From Aquimarina sp. Aq78 (lineage in GTDB: Bacteria; Bacteroidota; Bacteroidia; Flavobacteriales; Flavobacteriaceae), in the NCBI RefSeq assembly GCF_900299525.1, contig NZ_OMKA01000015.1, forward strand, positions 92,956 to 156,955: a stretch of 64,000 bases of DNA, read 5' to 3'. The notes beneath the pieces were generated by a model, which was given only the letters and a program-made list of their open reading frames with translations, was not told the origin of the DNA and did not search any database. Both the position numbers and the translations under genes were made by a program. Positions 17,701 through 26,365 of this stretch are shown here, in pieces (the first letter of the stretch is position 1; the number at the start of each line of letters is the position of its first letter).

Positions 17701-17963
17701 GTCTCATTTCCTACTAGTTTTTCTTCTGTTTTAAAACCCAGATAAGAAAAAATAAGTGTTTGACCTGCTTCTACCTGCAAAGAGTAATTACCATCAAAAT
17801 CAGATTGTGCACCAGATGATGTTCCTTTGACTAGAATATTTACTCCTGGAAGAGGAATCCCAGAATCCTCTGTTATTTTACCGGATACTGTTTTTTCTTG
17901 TGCAAAACCTAGTGTACAAAAAATCAGCATGAGTATAACCGAAAGATTAATTTTTGTGTTCAT
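14754..17963 (-). CDS. SusC/RagA-family TonB-dependent outer-membrane transporter
   Basis: A 1069-residue protein with a signal peptide ending near GFAQ and a carboxypeptidase-regulatory-like N-terminal extension (GIPLPGVNILVKGT, about residues 34-47). A plug with VIRGYSSLTGNNQPLFVIDG follows, then a long beta-barrel ending in aromatic F. It is a standard SusC length. It transports the ligand captured by its SusD partner across the outer membrane using TonB energy. With the downstream peptidase and hydroxyproline genes it probably imports proline-rich or collagen-derived peptides. Confidence 0.88.
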   Translation of the reverse strand: MNTKINLSVILMLIFCTLGFAQEKTVSGKITEDSGIPLPGVNILVKGTSSGAQSDFDGNYSLQVEAGQTLIFSYLGFKTEEKLVGNETTVNMTMYQDATSLDEIVVTALGISRSKKSLGYATQKIESEDISKAKGVNFVNSLSGKLAGVTVSRNNNFGGSTNVIIRGYSSLTGNNQPLFVIDGTPISNRINNSRNSTAGRGGYDYGNAASDINPDDIESINVLKGAAASALYGSRAGNGVIIITTKKGSKNKGLGITINSNTTFSKFDPKTFARYQKEYGGGYGASFVQEDVNGDGILDDVVDTGGDASWGPRFDSNLLVYQSGAFFPENPNYRTPTPWVAAKNDPTSIFQTGLLQSTNVSVDGASDKGNFRLGFTNVEQTGILPNSLIKRQTVDFGGSYKLTDKVTARAKVTYTKNSGRGRFATGYDENSVLPGLRQWYQTNVDLREQRDAYFRLGRNATWNLRSSARTGDDPYAPRPQYWDNPYWTLYENYQTDGRDRVFGNVALTYKVNDWFDVLARVTMDRFDEIREERVNVSSFNPSEYNRFNGFFREMNYDMIGNFNFDITEKLNFKGLLGMNLTRTNRSSIFAETNGGLNTFGFYSLSNSVNPIAPPIERKSSMGVNGYYASASFGYDDILFLDATYRIDRSSTLPDGKRQFNYPSISTSFLFSNLFTSDWLNFGKLRLNYAEVGNSAGVLLVDDVYTFVNGFAGQSLFSLPNNKNNPTLKHETVISYEAGLEIKLFKNRFGFDLTAYQTNSKDQILPLDISTSTGFNSKIVNAGEIENKGYEVSLFGTPIKTQNFEWNINVNWSTYKSEVVSLLDGIDNLSLSGTLQEDVSINATVGEPYGTIRGSSFKYLNGQRVVDENGYYVTNEENGVIGNIIPDWNGGINNTFRYKNASLSFLIDMQKGGDIYSLDHTYGYATGIFPETAGLNDLGNPIRDAVADGGGIIAPGVREDGTPNTVRTPVNSFDSPFIYYRSTDEQDVYDASFVKLREVIFSYSLPTKLLDNLPINDVVVSVIGRNLWIIDKNIPYSDPEAGLSAGNLQGFQSSAYPTSKEYGFNLKVKF

Positions 17964-18976
17964 TAGTTTGTTTTATTAAATTTTAAAATTACTTGACGGA
18001 TCTTTTGGTATTTTCCCAAGTACCTGATCCATAATTTTGTAGAAAGATTTAAGACGTAGAAGTATATCTATGATTAACTTTTAAGATGATATTTCTATTT
18101 GTCTTTTCTTATCAATCCCCTTTGTAATGTTTTAGAAAGAAGGATATGGGATTTTAGTTTTGTTAACGATTTTTGTAAAGTTTAGTTTCCAAGCCCTTGT
18201 CGAAAAAAGCTTTGAGAACTGATTTGTGTCTACTTTTTTTTCCATATGTTTTTAAGATTGATTATTTAGAGGCGAAATATATCTTAGAGTTATGGTATTA
18301 CCACCATTTGGATTAATAAAGTATCATATATGGATATTTTAGTACTATTCCTTACACATTCTCTCCTGATTTCAACAAACCAATGAGGATTATATAATCA
18401 TCTAAAACATTGAAATTAAGTGTAGATTCCTTTAGATAGTAAGTGAAGAAAATACTGTTCTAAATTAGTAAACCAAGCGATTTCTAAAGAGTTCCTTGCT
18501 ATATTAAAACATAAGAGATACGTTTTACACATATATAAATAGGTATGTTCATGTACTCTTTTTACAATCTATTTTATTAAAAAAACCGTGTTGATTTACT
18601 TCTTGTTTAAAGTGGTATATGGTTTTTGTATATCTACTTAATTATGTTCTCATGTGATAGTAAGCAATTTTTAGATGGATCAAAACTGTCTAAAAAAAGC
18701 TTATCTAAAAGCTCTACTTATCTATAATTCACAGAAAATGCTTTTTTATTCTATACTTATCCTATAGAGATGTTATTTTTTTAGCATAAAAAACACTTTA
18801 TAAAATCAACATACTTCCTTCTAAAAAGAAAAAAAACTAAAAAAGAATAAAAAAGAATAAAAAACACTGAAATTAAGTCCAAAAAATGAAAACATACCCC
18901 AATACTGTAATTTTATTGCAACTAACATTTATTAGTTTTTTTATAAATCATACTAATAAAAAACACAAACTTCACA
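17964..18976. other. 1-kb gene-free AT-rich gap between divergent genes
   Basis: This region separates the SusC-like gene (-) and the BSP-peptidase gene (+). No credible ORF, hairpin or tRNA was seen. A short reading frame at 18886-19077 overlaps the real start at 18977 and looks accidental. An A-rich microrepeat (AAAAAGAAT twice) lies near 18840-18865. The gap must hold the promoters of both genes, but no confident -7 element was picked out. Confidence 0.5.
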
Positions 18977-21900
18977 ATGAAAAATTACAAAAAGCACATA
19001 CTTCGGATAAGCATGGTAGCAGCCATGGTATTTGCAGTCAAAATGAGCGCACGACCCGTAAATCCTATTACAAGTAGTAAAAACAACACTTCTTCTATTT
19101 CCAAAAGTAAACAAGCTTGTGTATGGGGGAATGATTTTCTTACTCCAAGAGTAGAATTTAGAGATTTTGATGGATCAACTATTGGATCACAAATATTTAA
19201 ACAAGTGATCCCTAATGCAGAAAACTACATGAAACAACGTTGTCTTGATGTAGCTAAAATTTTGTACCGTAACTCTGCAGATGCTCCAAAATTCAGGCTA
19301 TTAAAATTCAACTTAAAAAATGAAGATTTTGTAGCTCACAAATTTGGAGAAGGTGATCAAATGACCATAGAAGTAAGCACGCAACATCTGGCCAAAATCT
19401 ATAGAGATTCTGGTAATGATTCTCAGGTTATAAAAGATGAGATTGATGGTATTTTATTTCACGAAGTAACCCATGGATATAACTACTCACCAACTACAGG
19501 AGGAACTTATGACGGATCTTCTCCTTTTTGGGCATATACTGAAGGTATAGCAGATGGCGTAAGAATTTATGCAGGATTTCATCAGACCAGAACTCCAAAC
19601 GTAAATGATTCCAGGAAATGGTTAGGTGGATACACCACAACAGGATTCTTTCTACAATATGTTACCCAAAAATATGATAAGAATTTTATCTATAAATTTA
19701 ATAAGGCAGCAAAAGATTTAGGAAACTCCTGGTCATTTGACAATGCGTTTAAAGATATTCTTGGAAAAGGTGTAGAAACCGTATGGAATGAGTACAAAAA
19801 CTACATCAATAATGGTAATACTCTTGATTATGATGGGGATTACCCATGGAGTCTGGATTGTGGTGGAGATACTCCTCCTCCTACAGGAGCTATAGACATT
19901 ACTAATGATGGTGGTAGTATATCTAGCCAACACAACGACTCCCCTTCTAATGAAGGTATCTCTAATTTGATCGATAACAATATCAATTCTAAGTATCTAA
20001 CGTTTAATGCATCTGCATGGGTACAGTATAAAGCTAGTACGTCTTATGTTTTATCTTCTTACACGATATCTTCTGCAAATGATGCAGCAGAAAGAGATCC
20101 AAAAAACTGGACGATACAAGGATCAACAAACGGAAGTTCTTGGCAAAACATCGATCAGAAATCCAATCAAGATTTCCCAAATAGAAATCAAAAAAGGACT
20201 TTTCAGGTTAGCACCACTTCTTCATATCAATATTATCGATTATCGATGAGTAATAATAGTGGGACTATTCTACAATTATCTGAACTCGAATTGTTTGGAA
20301 AAGAAAAAAACACACAACAACTTCCCGTAGCTGATTTTAGAGCAAATAAAACCAACATAAAAGAAGGAGAAAGTGTGTCTTTTACTAATTCTTCAACCGA
20401 TGCTACTTCATATAATTGGACGTTTGATGGAGGTAGTCCATCTAGTAGTACGCAAACTAATCCTATAGTGAAGTATAATAGAGAAGGAACCTATTCGGTA
20501 ACTCTTAAAGCAATAAACGGAGATGGATCTGATACAGAAACTAAAACTTCAATTATTAAAGTTTCTTCAAATGGAGGTGGAGGAGAAATTATTGACATCA
20601 CTAATGACGGGGGAAACATTTCTGATCAACATAATGATTCTCCATCTTTTGAGGATATAACAAAACTTATTGATAATGATCCTAATTCTAAATTCTTAAC
20701 TTTTAACACCTCTGCATGGGTACAGTATAAAGCAACCAAAAACTATACATTATCTTCATATACGATAACCTCTGGGAACGACGCACCAGATAGAGACCCT
20801 AAAAGCTGGACTCTGCAAGGATCTACTAACGGAAGTTCCTGGCAAAATATTGATCAAAGATCCAATCAGGATTTTCCGAATAGAAATCAAAAAAGAACTT
20901 TTCAGGTAACTACTACTTCTTCCTACAACTATTATCGATTATCGATGAGAAACAATAGTGGAACCATTCTACAATTATCTGAACTCGAACTGTTTGGAAA
21001 AGAAAGTTCTACCGATGGAGGTTCTTGTGCATGGGGTAATGATTTTCTTACTCCAAGAGTAGAATTTAGAGATTTTGATGGATCAACTATTGGATCACAA
21101 ATATTTAAACAAGTGATCCCAAATGCAGAAAACTACATGAAACAACGTTGTCTTGATGTAGCTAAAATTTTGTACCGTAACTCTGCAGATGCTCCAAAAT
21201 TTAGGCTATTAAAATTCAACTTAAAAAATGAAGATTTTGTAGCTCACAAATTTGGAGAAGGTGATCAAATGACCATAGAAGTAAGCACGCAACATCTCGC
21301 CAAAATCTATAGAGATTCTGGTAATGATTCTCAGGTTATAAAAGATGAGATTGATGGTATTTTATTTCACGAAGTAACTCATGGATATAACTACTCTCCA
21401 ACTACAGGAGGAACTTATGACGGGTCTTCTCCTTTTTGGGCATATACTGAAGGTATAGCAGATGGCGTAAGAATTTATGCAGGATTTCATCAAACCAGAA
21501 CTCCAAACGTAAATGATTCCAGAAAATGGCTAGGTGGATACACCACAACAGGATTCTTTCTACAATATGTTACCCAAAAATATGACAAGAATTTTATCTA
21601 TAAATTTAATAAGGCAGCAAAAGATTTAGGAAACTCCTGGTCATTTGACAATGCGTTTAAAGATATTCTTGGAAAAGATGTAGAAACCGTATGGAATGAG
21701 TACAAAAACTACATCAATAATGGTAATACTCTTGATTATGATGGGGATTACCCATGGAATCTGGATTGCGGTGGAAATAACAGAAATAACATGCTTGCAA
21801 TGGAAAATAAAAAACCAGAAGAAGCATTCAATTTAAAGTCATACCCAAACCCAATAAAAGATAGATTGTTTTTCACAAAACCACAAAACTTAAAAAACAC

Positions 21901-22063
21901 ACCTCTGGTTTTTGAAGTTTACGACACACAAGGTTCTTTAATTTTTACAGAAAAAACTTCAAGAAATGAATTAAGTCTGAATCATTTGGAAAGCAAAATG
22001 TATTTTATAATTGTTAAACAAAATGGGGAAACCATATATAGAAATAGATTTATAAAGCGATAA
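18977..22063 (+). CDS. Secreted T9SS cargo with two BSP-type zinc peptidase domains
   Basis: A 1028-residue protein with a mirror-image layout: signal peptide (1-26), BSP-like peptidase (about 48-297), F5/8C discoidin-like domain (about 298-437), PKD (about 443-525), second F5/8C (about 530-672), second BSP-like peptidase (684-933), and a type IX sorting domain starting at SYPNPIKDRLFF and ending in KR. BSP (plant basic secretory protein-like) domains are putative zinc peptidases. Each copy has HEVTH (His162/Glu163/His166 and His798/Glu799/His802) and a downstream EGIADGVR segment. The two copies differ at only three residues. F5/8C domains usually bind glycans or surfaces. It is probably exported or surface-attached; the substrate is unknown. 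Confidence 0.8.
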   Translation: MKNYKKHILRISMVAAMVFAVKMSARPVNPITSSKNNTSSISKSKQACVWGNDFLTPRVEFRDFDGSTIGSQIFKQVIPNAENYMKQRCLDVAKILYRNSADAPKFRLLKFNLKNEDFVAHKFGEGDQMTIEVSTQHLAKIYRDSGNDSQVIKDEIDGILFHEVTHGYNYSPTTGGTYDGSSPFWAYTEGIADGVRIYAGFHQTRTPNVNDSRKWLGGYTTTGFFLQYVTQKYDKNFIYKFNKAAKDLGNSWSFDNAFKDILGKGVETVWNEYKNYINNGNTLDYDGDYPWSLDCGGDTPPPTGAIDITNDGGSISSQHNDSPSNEGISNLIDNNINSKYLTFNASAWVQYKASTSYVLSSYTISSANDAAERDPKNWTIQGSTNGSSWQNIDQKSNQDFPNRNQKRTFQVSTTSSYQYYRLSMSNNSGTILQLSELELFGKEKNTQQLPVADFRANKTNIKEGESVSFTNSSTDATSYNWTFDGGSPSSSTQTNPIVKYNREGTYSVTLKAINGDGSDTETKTSIIKVSSNGGGGEIIDITNDGGNISDQHNDSPSFEDITKLIDNDPNSKFLTFNTSAWVQYKATKNYTLSSYTITSGNDAPDRDPKSWTLQGSTNGSSWQNIDQRSNQDFPNRNQKRTFQVTTTSSYNYYRLSMRNNSGTILQLSELELFGKESSTDGGSCAWGNDFLTPRVEFRDFDGSTIGSQIFKQVIPNAENYMKQRCLDVAKILYRNSADAPKFRLLKFNLKNEDFVAHKFGEGDQMTIEVSTQHLAKIYRDSGNDSQVIKDEIDGILFHEVTHGYNYSPTTGGTYDGSSPFWAYTEGIADGVRIYAGFHQTRTPNVNDSRKWLGGYTTTGFFLQYVTQKYDKNFIYKFNKAAKDLGNSWSFDNAFKDILGKDVETVWNEYKNYINNGNTLDYDGDYPWNLDCGGNNRNNMLAMENKKPEEAFNLKSYPNPIKDRLFFTKPQNLKNTPLVFEVYDTQGSLIFTEKTSRNELSLNHLESKMYFIIVKQNGETIYRNRFIKR
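19118..19867 (+). repeat. Intragenic 750-bp direct repeat, copy 1 (BSP peptidase)
   Basis: Codes for the first BSP peptidase domain, from Cys48 to the Gly pair after PWSLDC. It matches 21026-21775 over its whole 750 bp with about 15 differences counted by eye, three of them changing an amino acid (V/A, G/D, S/N). Confidence 0.9.
21026..21775 (+). repeat. Intragenic 750-bp direct repeat, copy 2 (BSP peptidase)
   Basis: Second copy of the BSP domain, same length and frame as 19118-19867, offset by 1908 bp. The intervening F5/8C copies are clearly more diverged, so the peptidase copies were either duplicated later or kept alike by gene conversion. Confidence 0.9.
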
Positions 22064-22101
22064 CATCGGTTTATACTATACCATAGTTAATTAGAATTGT
22101 T

Positions 22102-22136
22102 AAAACACCTGTGCCTATACGTAACAGGTGTTTTTT
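22102..22136 (+). terminator. Intrinsic terminator after the BSP-peptidase gene
   Basis: The stem ACACCTGT/ACAGGTGT with an 11-nt loop is flanked by A-tract and T-tract (TTTTTT at 22131-22136). It lies 39 nt after the stop and just before the end of the convergent regulator gene, so it may act in both directions. Confidence 0.85.
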
Positions 22137-22151
22137 CATAAAATATATTGT

Positions 22152-22613
22152 TTATAGATAATATTCTGAAGTATGTTTAATTACCTTTAATGAAAAAGTA
22201 GTATTTAAAACTCCGATATTATCAATTTTTGACAATTTAGAGCGCATAAATTCGTGATATTCTTCTAAGCTATTCATGTTAATTTTTAACAGAAAATCTA
22301 CCTGTCCCGCCATATGAAAGCATTCTTGAACCTCTTTCAAGTTTTTTATTTGATTTTCAAACTTATCAATAAATGACTCTCCATGAGACTGAAGAGATAC
22401 CTGACAAAATGCTGTAATTGGTAGACCAATCATATTCTTATTCACAATTGCAACATATTTTTCTATATACCCTTTACTTTCTAAACGTTTTATCCTTTCA
22501 TATATAGGAGACACTGTTAAGTTCAAAAGATTTGCTATCTCTTTCGCTGTTTTTTTAGAATCTCTTTGAAGGATTCGTAAAATGGTTTTGTCTGTGTTAT
22601 CTAACATTTCCAT
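22152..22613 (-). CDS. Lrp/AsnC-family transcriptional regulator
   Basis: A 153-residue protein of usual Lrp/AsnC length. The N-terminal helix-turn-helix is visible in ILRILQRDSKKTAKEIA and VSPIYERIKRLE (residues about 10-45). A RAM/ligand-sensing domain follows with the QVDFLLKI segment. The protein is cytoplasmic. It is transcribed away from the SusCD/GH92 locus starting at 23097, so it may control that locus. Lrp/AsnC proteins usually sense amino acids, so a link to mannoside use would be unusual and is only inferred from position. Confidence 0.85.
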   Translation of the reverse strand: MEMLDNTDKTILRILQRDSKKTAKEIANLLNLTVSPIYERIKRLESKGYIEKYVAIVNKNMIGLPITAFCQVSLQSHGESFIDKFENQIKNLKEVQECFHMAGQVDFLLKINMNSLEEYHEFMRSKLSKIDNIGVLNTTFSLKVIKHTSEYYL

Positions 22614-23096
22614 GTGAATAATACTAAAATTACGTTATACAGATAAAAAAACTTTTATTTTATAATAATACAGTTTTTTTTACCACAATCATATAATTAT
22701 TCCATTTATTTAACCAGATATGTTTTTATTTTAGAAATAGAATTCAAAATAAAAACAAATTGATTTCACATCAAATTAACATTTTAAGCGCATTATACTC
22801 TCATAAAAGACATATTCAATCCTTTTTATCAAAAAAAGACTCCTATTTTAACAAGAAAAAAGACTTAATAGCAGATATATACATATTCCAAAAAGATAAA
22901 AAAACTTTATAAATCAATTTTTGCCATAAAAATCACTAATATTTATATCAAAATACAAATATTAATCTTCATACTATAAATTTGAAAACAATAATTCTCT
23001 TAAACATAACACTTTGTTAATCTTTTAGAAATACAAATCAATTAAGAGCTTATTAGAGAAATCAGCAGTCAAATTATTAACTAAACCAATTTTAAT
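22614..23096. promoter_or_regulatory. Divergent intergenic region with a TAnnTTTG element
   Basis: A 483-nt very AT-rich gap between the Lrp-type gene (-) and the SusC-like gene (+). A perfect -7 consensus TAAATTTG lies at 22977-22984, giving a leader of about 105 nt to the SusC start. No -33 TTG at the proper distance was seen. No ORF is credible here. Confidence 0.4.
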
Positions 23097-26000
23097 ATGA
23101 AGAATAAATTAGGATATCTATTTTTTGTGCTTACCTTCATGTCATTTGCCAATATGGCCACGGCCCAGGAAATTACAATTACTGGAAAAGTAACAGATAA
23201 CACTGGAATGTTACTACCTGGAGTAAATATTATTATAAAAGACTCTTCCACAGGAACACAAACCGATTTTGACGGAAACTATTCATTAACAGCTTCATCA
23301 GGAGATACTCTGTTATTTAGCTATCTGGGAATGGAAACTCAAAGTATTACTGTATCAGACTCGGGGGTGCATGATATAGCTATGCAGGAGAGTTCTAATC
23401 AATTAGAGGAAATTGTAGTTACCGGGTATTCAAAACAATCGGTGAGAAACATAACCGGATCTGTTACTGTAATCAAAGCAGAAGATCTAGCCGCTACCAC
23501 ACCTGTAGATATCGAACAATCTTTGCAAGGATTAGCCGCGGGTGTTACTGTAAGTTCTGAAGGAGGACCCGGAGGATCTGCAATGGTAAGAATACGAGGA
23601 TTTGGAACAATCAATAATAATGATCCTCTTTATGTAATTGATGGTACACCAACAACTACTGGAATTAACCAATTAAATCCAGCTGATATCGAATCAATGC
23701 AGATATTAAAAGACGCTTCTTCTTCTGCAATTTATGGATTTAGAGCTGCCAACGGAGTAATCCTTATCACCACCAAAGGAGGTAAGTATAATAGCAAAAC
23801 TAAGTTTACATTTAATACAAGCTTAGGAATTGATAACATTCCTAAATCTGCTTTTCCAGATTTATTATCTCCCCAAGAGACTGCAAATGCTATTTGGACT
23901 CGTTTTAACAATGATGGTTTTGCTCCTTCTCACCCTCAATATGGTAACGGAAATACTCCAGTATTACCAAACTACTTAACCCCAGCTGGAGCAGATTCTG
24001 CAGATCTATCCACATATGACTCTCAAACTAATAAGATCACCAGAGCGAATAAAGAAGGTACAGATTGGTTTGATGAATATTTCAACGATGCATTTGTTCA
24101 AAATTATAACCTAGGGTTATCTGGAGGATCTGAAAACGCAAAATTTCATGTCGGAATGGGTGCACTAAAACAGGAAGGTGCAGCCTTACATACCTTCTAT
24201 AACAGATATGTATTAAGAGCAAATTCAGAATTCAAAATAACCAATAATTTTAGAATAGGAGAATCTTTTAACCTTTCTTACTCTGATAGAGTTGGTTCTG
24301 TTGGAAATCAATCCACCGGAGGAGATATTTCTTTCTTATATAGAGCGCAACCTATTATTCCTGTATATGATATTGCAGGCAACTATGCGGGCCCTCAAAG
24401 TCCGGGGTTAGGTAATGGTATTAACCCTGTAGCCAGCGCAACTCGAAATAAAAACAACTTACAAAGAAGTTACAGAACAATTGGTAATGCATATGCAGAA
24501 TTAGATTTTCTAAACGATTTTACTTTTAAAACCAACATAGGGCTTGATTATAATAATAATAATAGTTCTTTCTACACTTTTCTTAACCCTGAAGTTGCAG
24601 AACCTAATTCTGTTAATCGATTATCTGAAAATAACGACTATACAATTTCTTCTACATGGTATAACACCCTTAGCTATTCTAAGAACATAGGAAACCATTC
24701 TATTAATGCTATGTTAGGAACAGAATCTAATAAAACACAAAGAAAATTTTTAAGTGCTTCAAGAACTGATTTCTTTACCGATGAACTAGATTATAGGTAT
24801 TTAGATAGAGGAACCGGTTCAAGAGATAATAATGGTAGTGGGATAAAAAGTGGATATTTCTCTAGCTTTGGAAAATTAGATTATGGTTACAACGATAAGT
24901 ACTTATTATCATTTTCTCTAAGAAGAGATGCCACTTCAAAATTTTCGCAAAACAAAAGATCAGATTACTTCCCTTCATATAGTGCTGCATGGAGACTATC
25001 TAGCGAAAATTTCATGAAAAGCGTATCGTTTATAAATGACCTCAAAATAAAAGCAGGATACGGAGAATTAGGAAACGAAAGTATTCCTCAAGGTAGAATA
25101 TTTAGCCAATATATTAATAACGATGATAGCAATTATGATATCGGAGGTAATAACTCTAATGTAACGCCTGGATATAGTTTATTCATATTCGGAAACCCGG
25201 ATTTGGAGTGGGAAACAACAGCAACAAAGAACATCGGAATTGATGGAGTTTTATTCGATCAAAAATTAACATTCAGCTTTGAATACTATAATGCACTAAC
25301 AAAAAAATTATTAGTTCAAGATCAAGCCAATGTAACCCTTATAGGTCTTGCTCAGGCTAAATATATCAATGCAGGGTCTGTAGAAAATAAAGGATTTGAC
25401 TTTTCATTAGGGTATAACGATCAAATTAATAAAAATTTAAAGTACCATGCTTCAATAAATATTTCTGCTTACAATAACACAGTCAAAGAATTAGGAGATA
25501 ATCCCAATTATTTTATAGAAGGAAACCTAGCACGAGAAACCAGGCCTTCTAGAACACAAGCAGGTCATTCTATTGCTTCTTTCCATGGTTTTATTATTGA
25601 TGGTATCATCCAAAATGACGCAGAACTTGCAGCAACTGGTGATTACTTAGGAAAAGAGATAGGAACATTTAAATACAGAGATATTAATAACGACGGAGTG
25701 ATTAATGATGACGATAGAGATTTTATTGGGAGTCCTCATCCAGACTTTACCTATAGCTTTAATATGGGAGTAGAATATAAAAATATTGATTTCGGAATAT
25801 TCTTCCAGGGAAGCCAAGGAAACGATATTTATAATTTCACCAAATTCTTTACCGATTTCAATAGCTTTCCCGGAGCAAAAAGCAGAGATTACCTAAACTC
25901 CTGGAGTCCCACTAATACGGGAGCTAGGCTACCTAAACTATCTAACAATCCGGCAGAACACTATTCTAGTGCCAGTAGTTATTATATAGAAGACGGGTCA

Positions 26001-26252
26001 TACTTACGACTTAAAAATGTTCAATTAGGGTATAGCCTTCCAGAACGGTTAATATCTAAATTAAATATTTCGAGATTAAGGTTTTTCTTACAGGCCAAAA
26101 ACCTACATACCTGGACAAAATACTCTGGGTTAGATCCCGAAATCAACTTACAACAATATGGTGGCGACTCTGTAAATCTGGATATCGGTATTGATAGAGG
26201 TGCATACCCTGTAGCAAGAACATTCATACTAGGTGTTAATCTTGCTTTATAA
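23097..26252 (+). CDS. SusC/RagA-family TonB-dependent transporter of the GH92 locus
   Basis: A 1051-residue outer-membrane transporter. It has a signal peptide (cut near ATAQ, about residue 24), a carboxypeptidase-regulatory-like domain (MLLPGVNIIIKDS), a plug with VRIRGFGTINNNDPLYVIDG, and a barrel ending in a hydrophobic terminal strand (GVNLAL). It heads a plus-strand locus with SusD, two GH92 alpha-mannosidases, two ROK proteins and a sugar permease, so the imported ligand is probably a mannose-containing oligosaccharide. It is only distantly similar to the SusC at 14.7-18 kb. Confidence 0.88.
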   Translation: MKNKLGYLFFVLTFMSFANMATAQEITITGKVTDNTGMLLPGVNIIIKDSSTGTQTDFDGNYSLTASSGDTLLFSYLGMETQSITVSDSGVHDIAMQESSNQLEEIVVTGYSKQSVRNITGSVTVIKAEDLAATTPVDIEQSLQGLAAGVTVSSEGGPGGSAMVRIRGFGTINNNDPLYVIDGTPTTTGINQLNPADIESMQILKDASSSAIYGFRAANGVILITTKGGKYNSKTKFTFNTSLGIDNIPKSAFPDLLSPQETANAIWTRFNNDGFAPSHPQYGNGNTPVLPNYLTPAGADSADLSTYDSQTNKITRANKEGTDWFDEYFNDAFVQNYNLGLSGGSENAKFHVGMGALKQEGAALHTFYNRYVLRANSEFKITNNFRIGESFNLSYSDRVGSVGNQSTGGDISFLYRAQPIIPVYDIAGNYAGPQSPGLGNGINPVASATRNKNNLQRSYRTIGNAYAELDFLNDFTFKTNIGLDYNNNNSSFYTFLNPEVAEPNSVNRLSENNDYTISSTWYNTLSYSKNIGNHSINAMLGTESNKTQRKFLSASRTDFFTDELDYRYLDRGTGSRDNNGSGIKSGYFSSFGKLDYGYNDKYLLSFSLRRDATSKFSQNKRSDYFPSYSAAWRLSSENFMKSVSFINDLKIKAGYGELGNESIPQGRIFSQYINNDDSNYDIGGNNSNVTPGYSLFIFGNPDLEWETTATKNIGIDGVLFDQKLTFSFEYYNALTKKLLVQDQANVTLIGLAQAKYINAGSVENKGFDFSLGYNDQINKNLKYHASINISAYNNTVKELGDNPNYFIEGNLARETRPSRTQAGHSIASFHGFIIDGIIQNDAELAATGDYLGKEIGTFKYRDINNDGVINDDDRDFIGSPHPDFTYSFNMGVEYKNIDFGIFFQGSQGNDIYNFTKFFTDFNSFPGAKSRDYLNSWSPTNTGARLPKLSNNPAEHYSSASSYYIEDGSYLRLKNVQLGYSLPERLISKLNISRLRFFLQAKNLHTWTKYSGLDPEINLQQYGGDSVNLDIGIDRGAYPVARTFILGVNLAL

Positions 26253-26269
26253 ATAAAAAACGAGGTAAA

Positions 26270-26365
26270 ATGAGCATTGATAAACAAGTAAATGAAGATG
26301 AAACCAATGATAATCTTATAGCCCGTTTTACAAAAAAATCAAAAAAATCAAATATAAACAGATGA
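26270..26365 (+). CDS. Possible 31-residue ORF coupled to the SusD-like gene
   Basis: ATG 26270 to TGA 26363-26365 encodes a 31-residue charged peptide (acidic N-half, Lys/Ser-rich C-half). It begins 17 nt after the SusC stop, has a purine-rich CGAGGT 4 nt before its ATG, and its stop overlaps the SusD start in the classic ATGA form. That overlap is what makes it worth listing. It may be a real translationally coupled small protein, a ribosome-loading device for SusD, or chance. No family is recognised. Confidence 0.35.
   Translation: MSIDKQVNEDETNDNLIARFTKKSKKSNINR

Noticed and set aside
18886..19077. 63-codon frame overlapping the start of the BSP-peptidase gene
   Set aside because: It overlaps the signal peptide coding region of a clear gene in another frame.
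19118..21775. Insertion sequence or transposon explaining the 750-bp repeats
   Set aside because: The repeats are in frame, code for a catalytic domain, and have no terminal inverted repeats or transposase.
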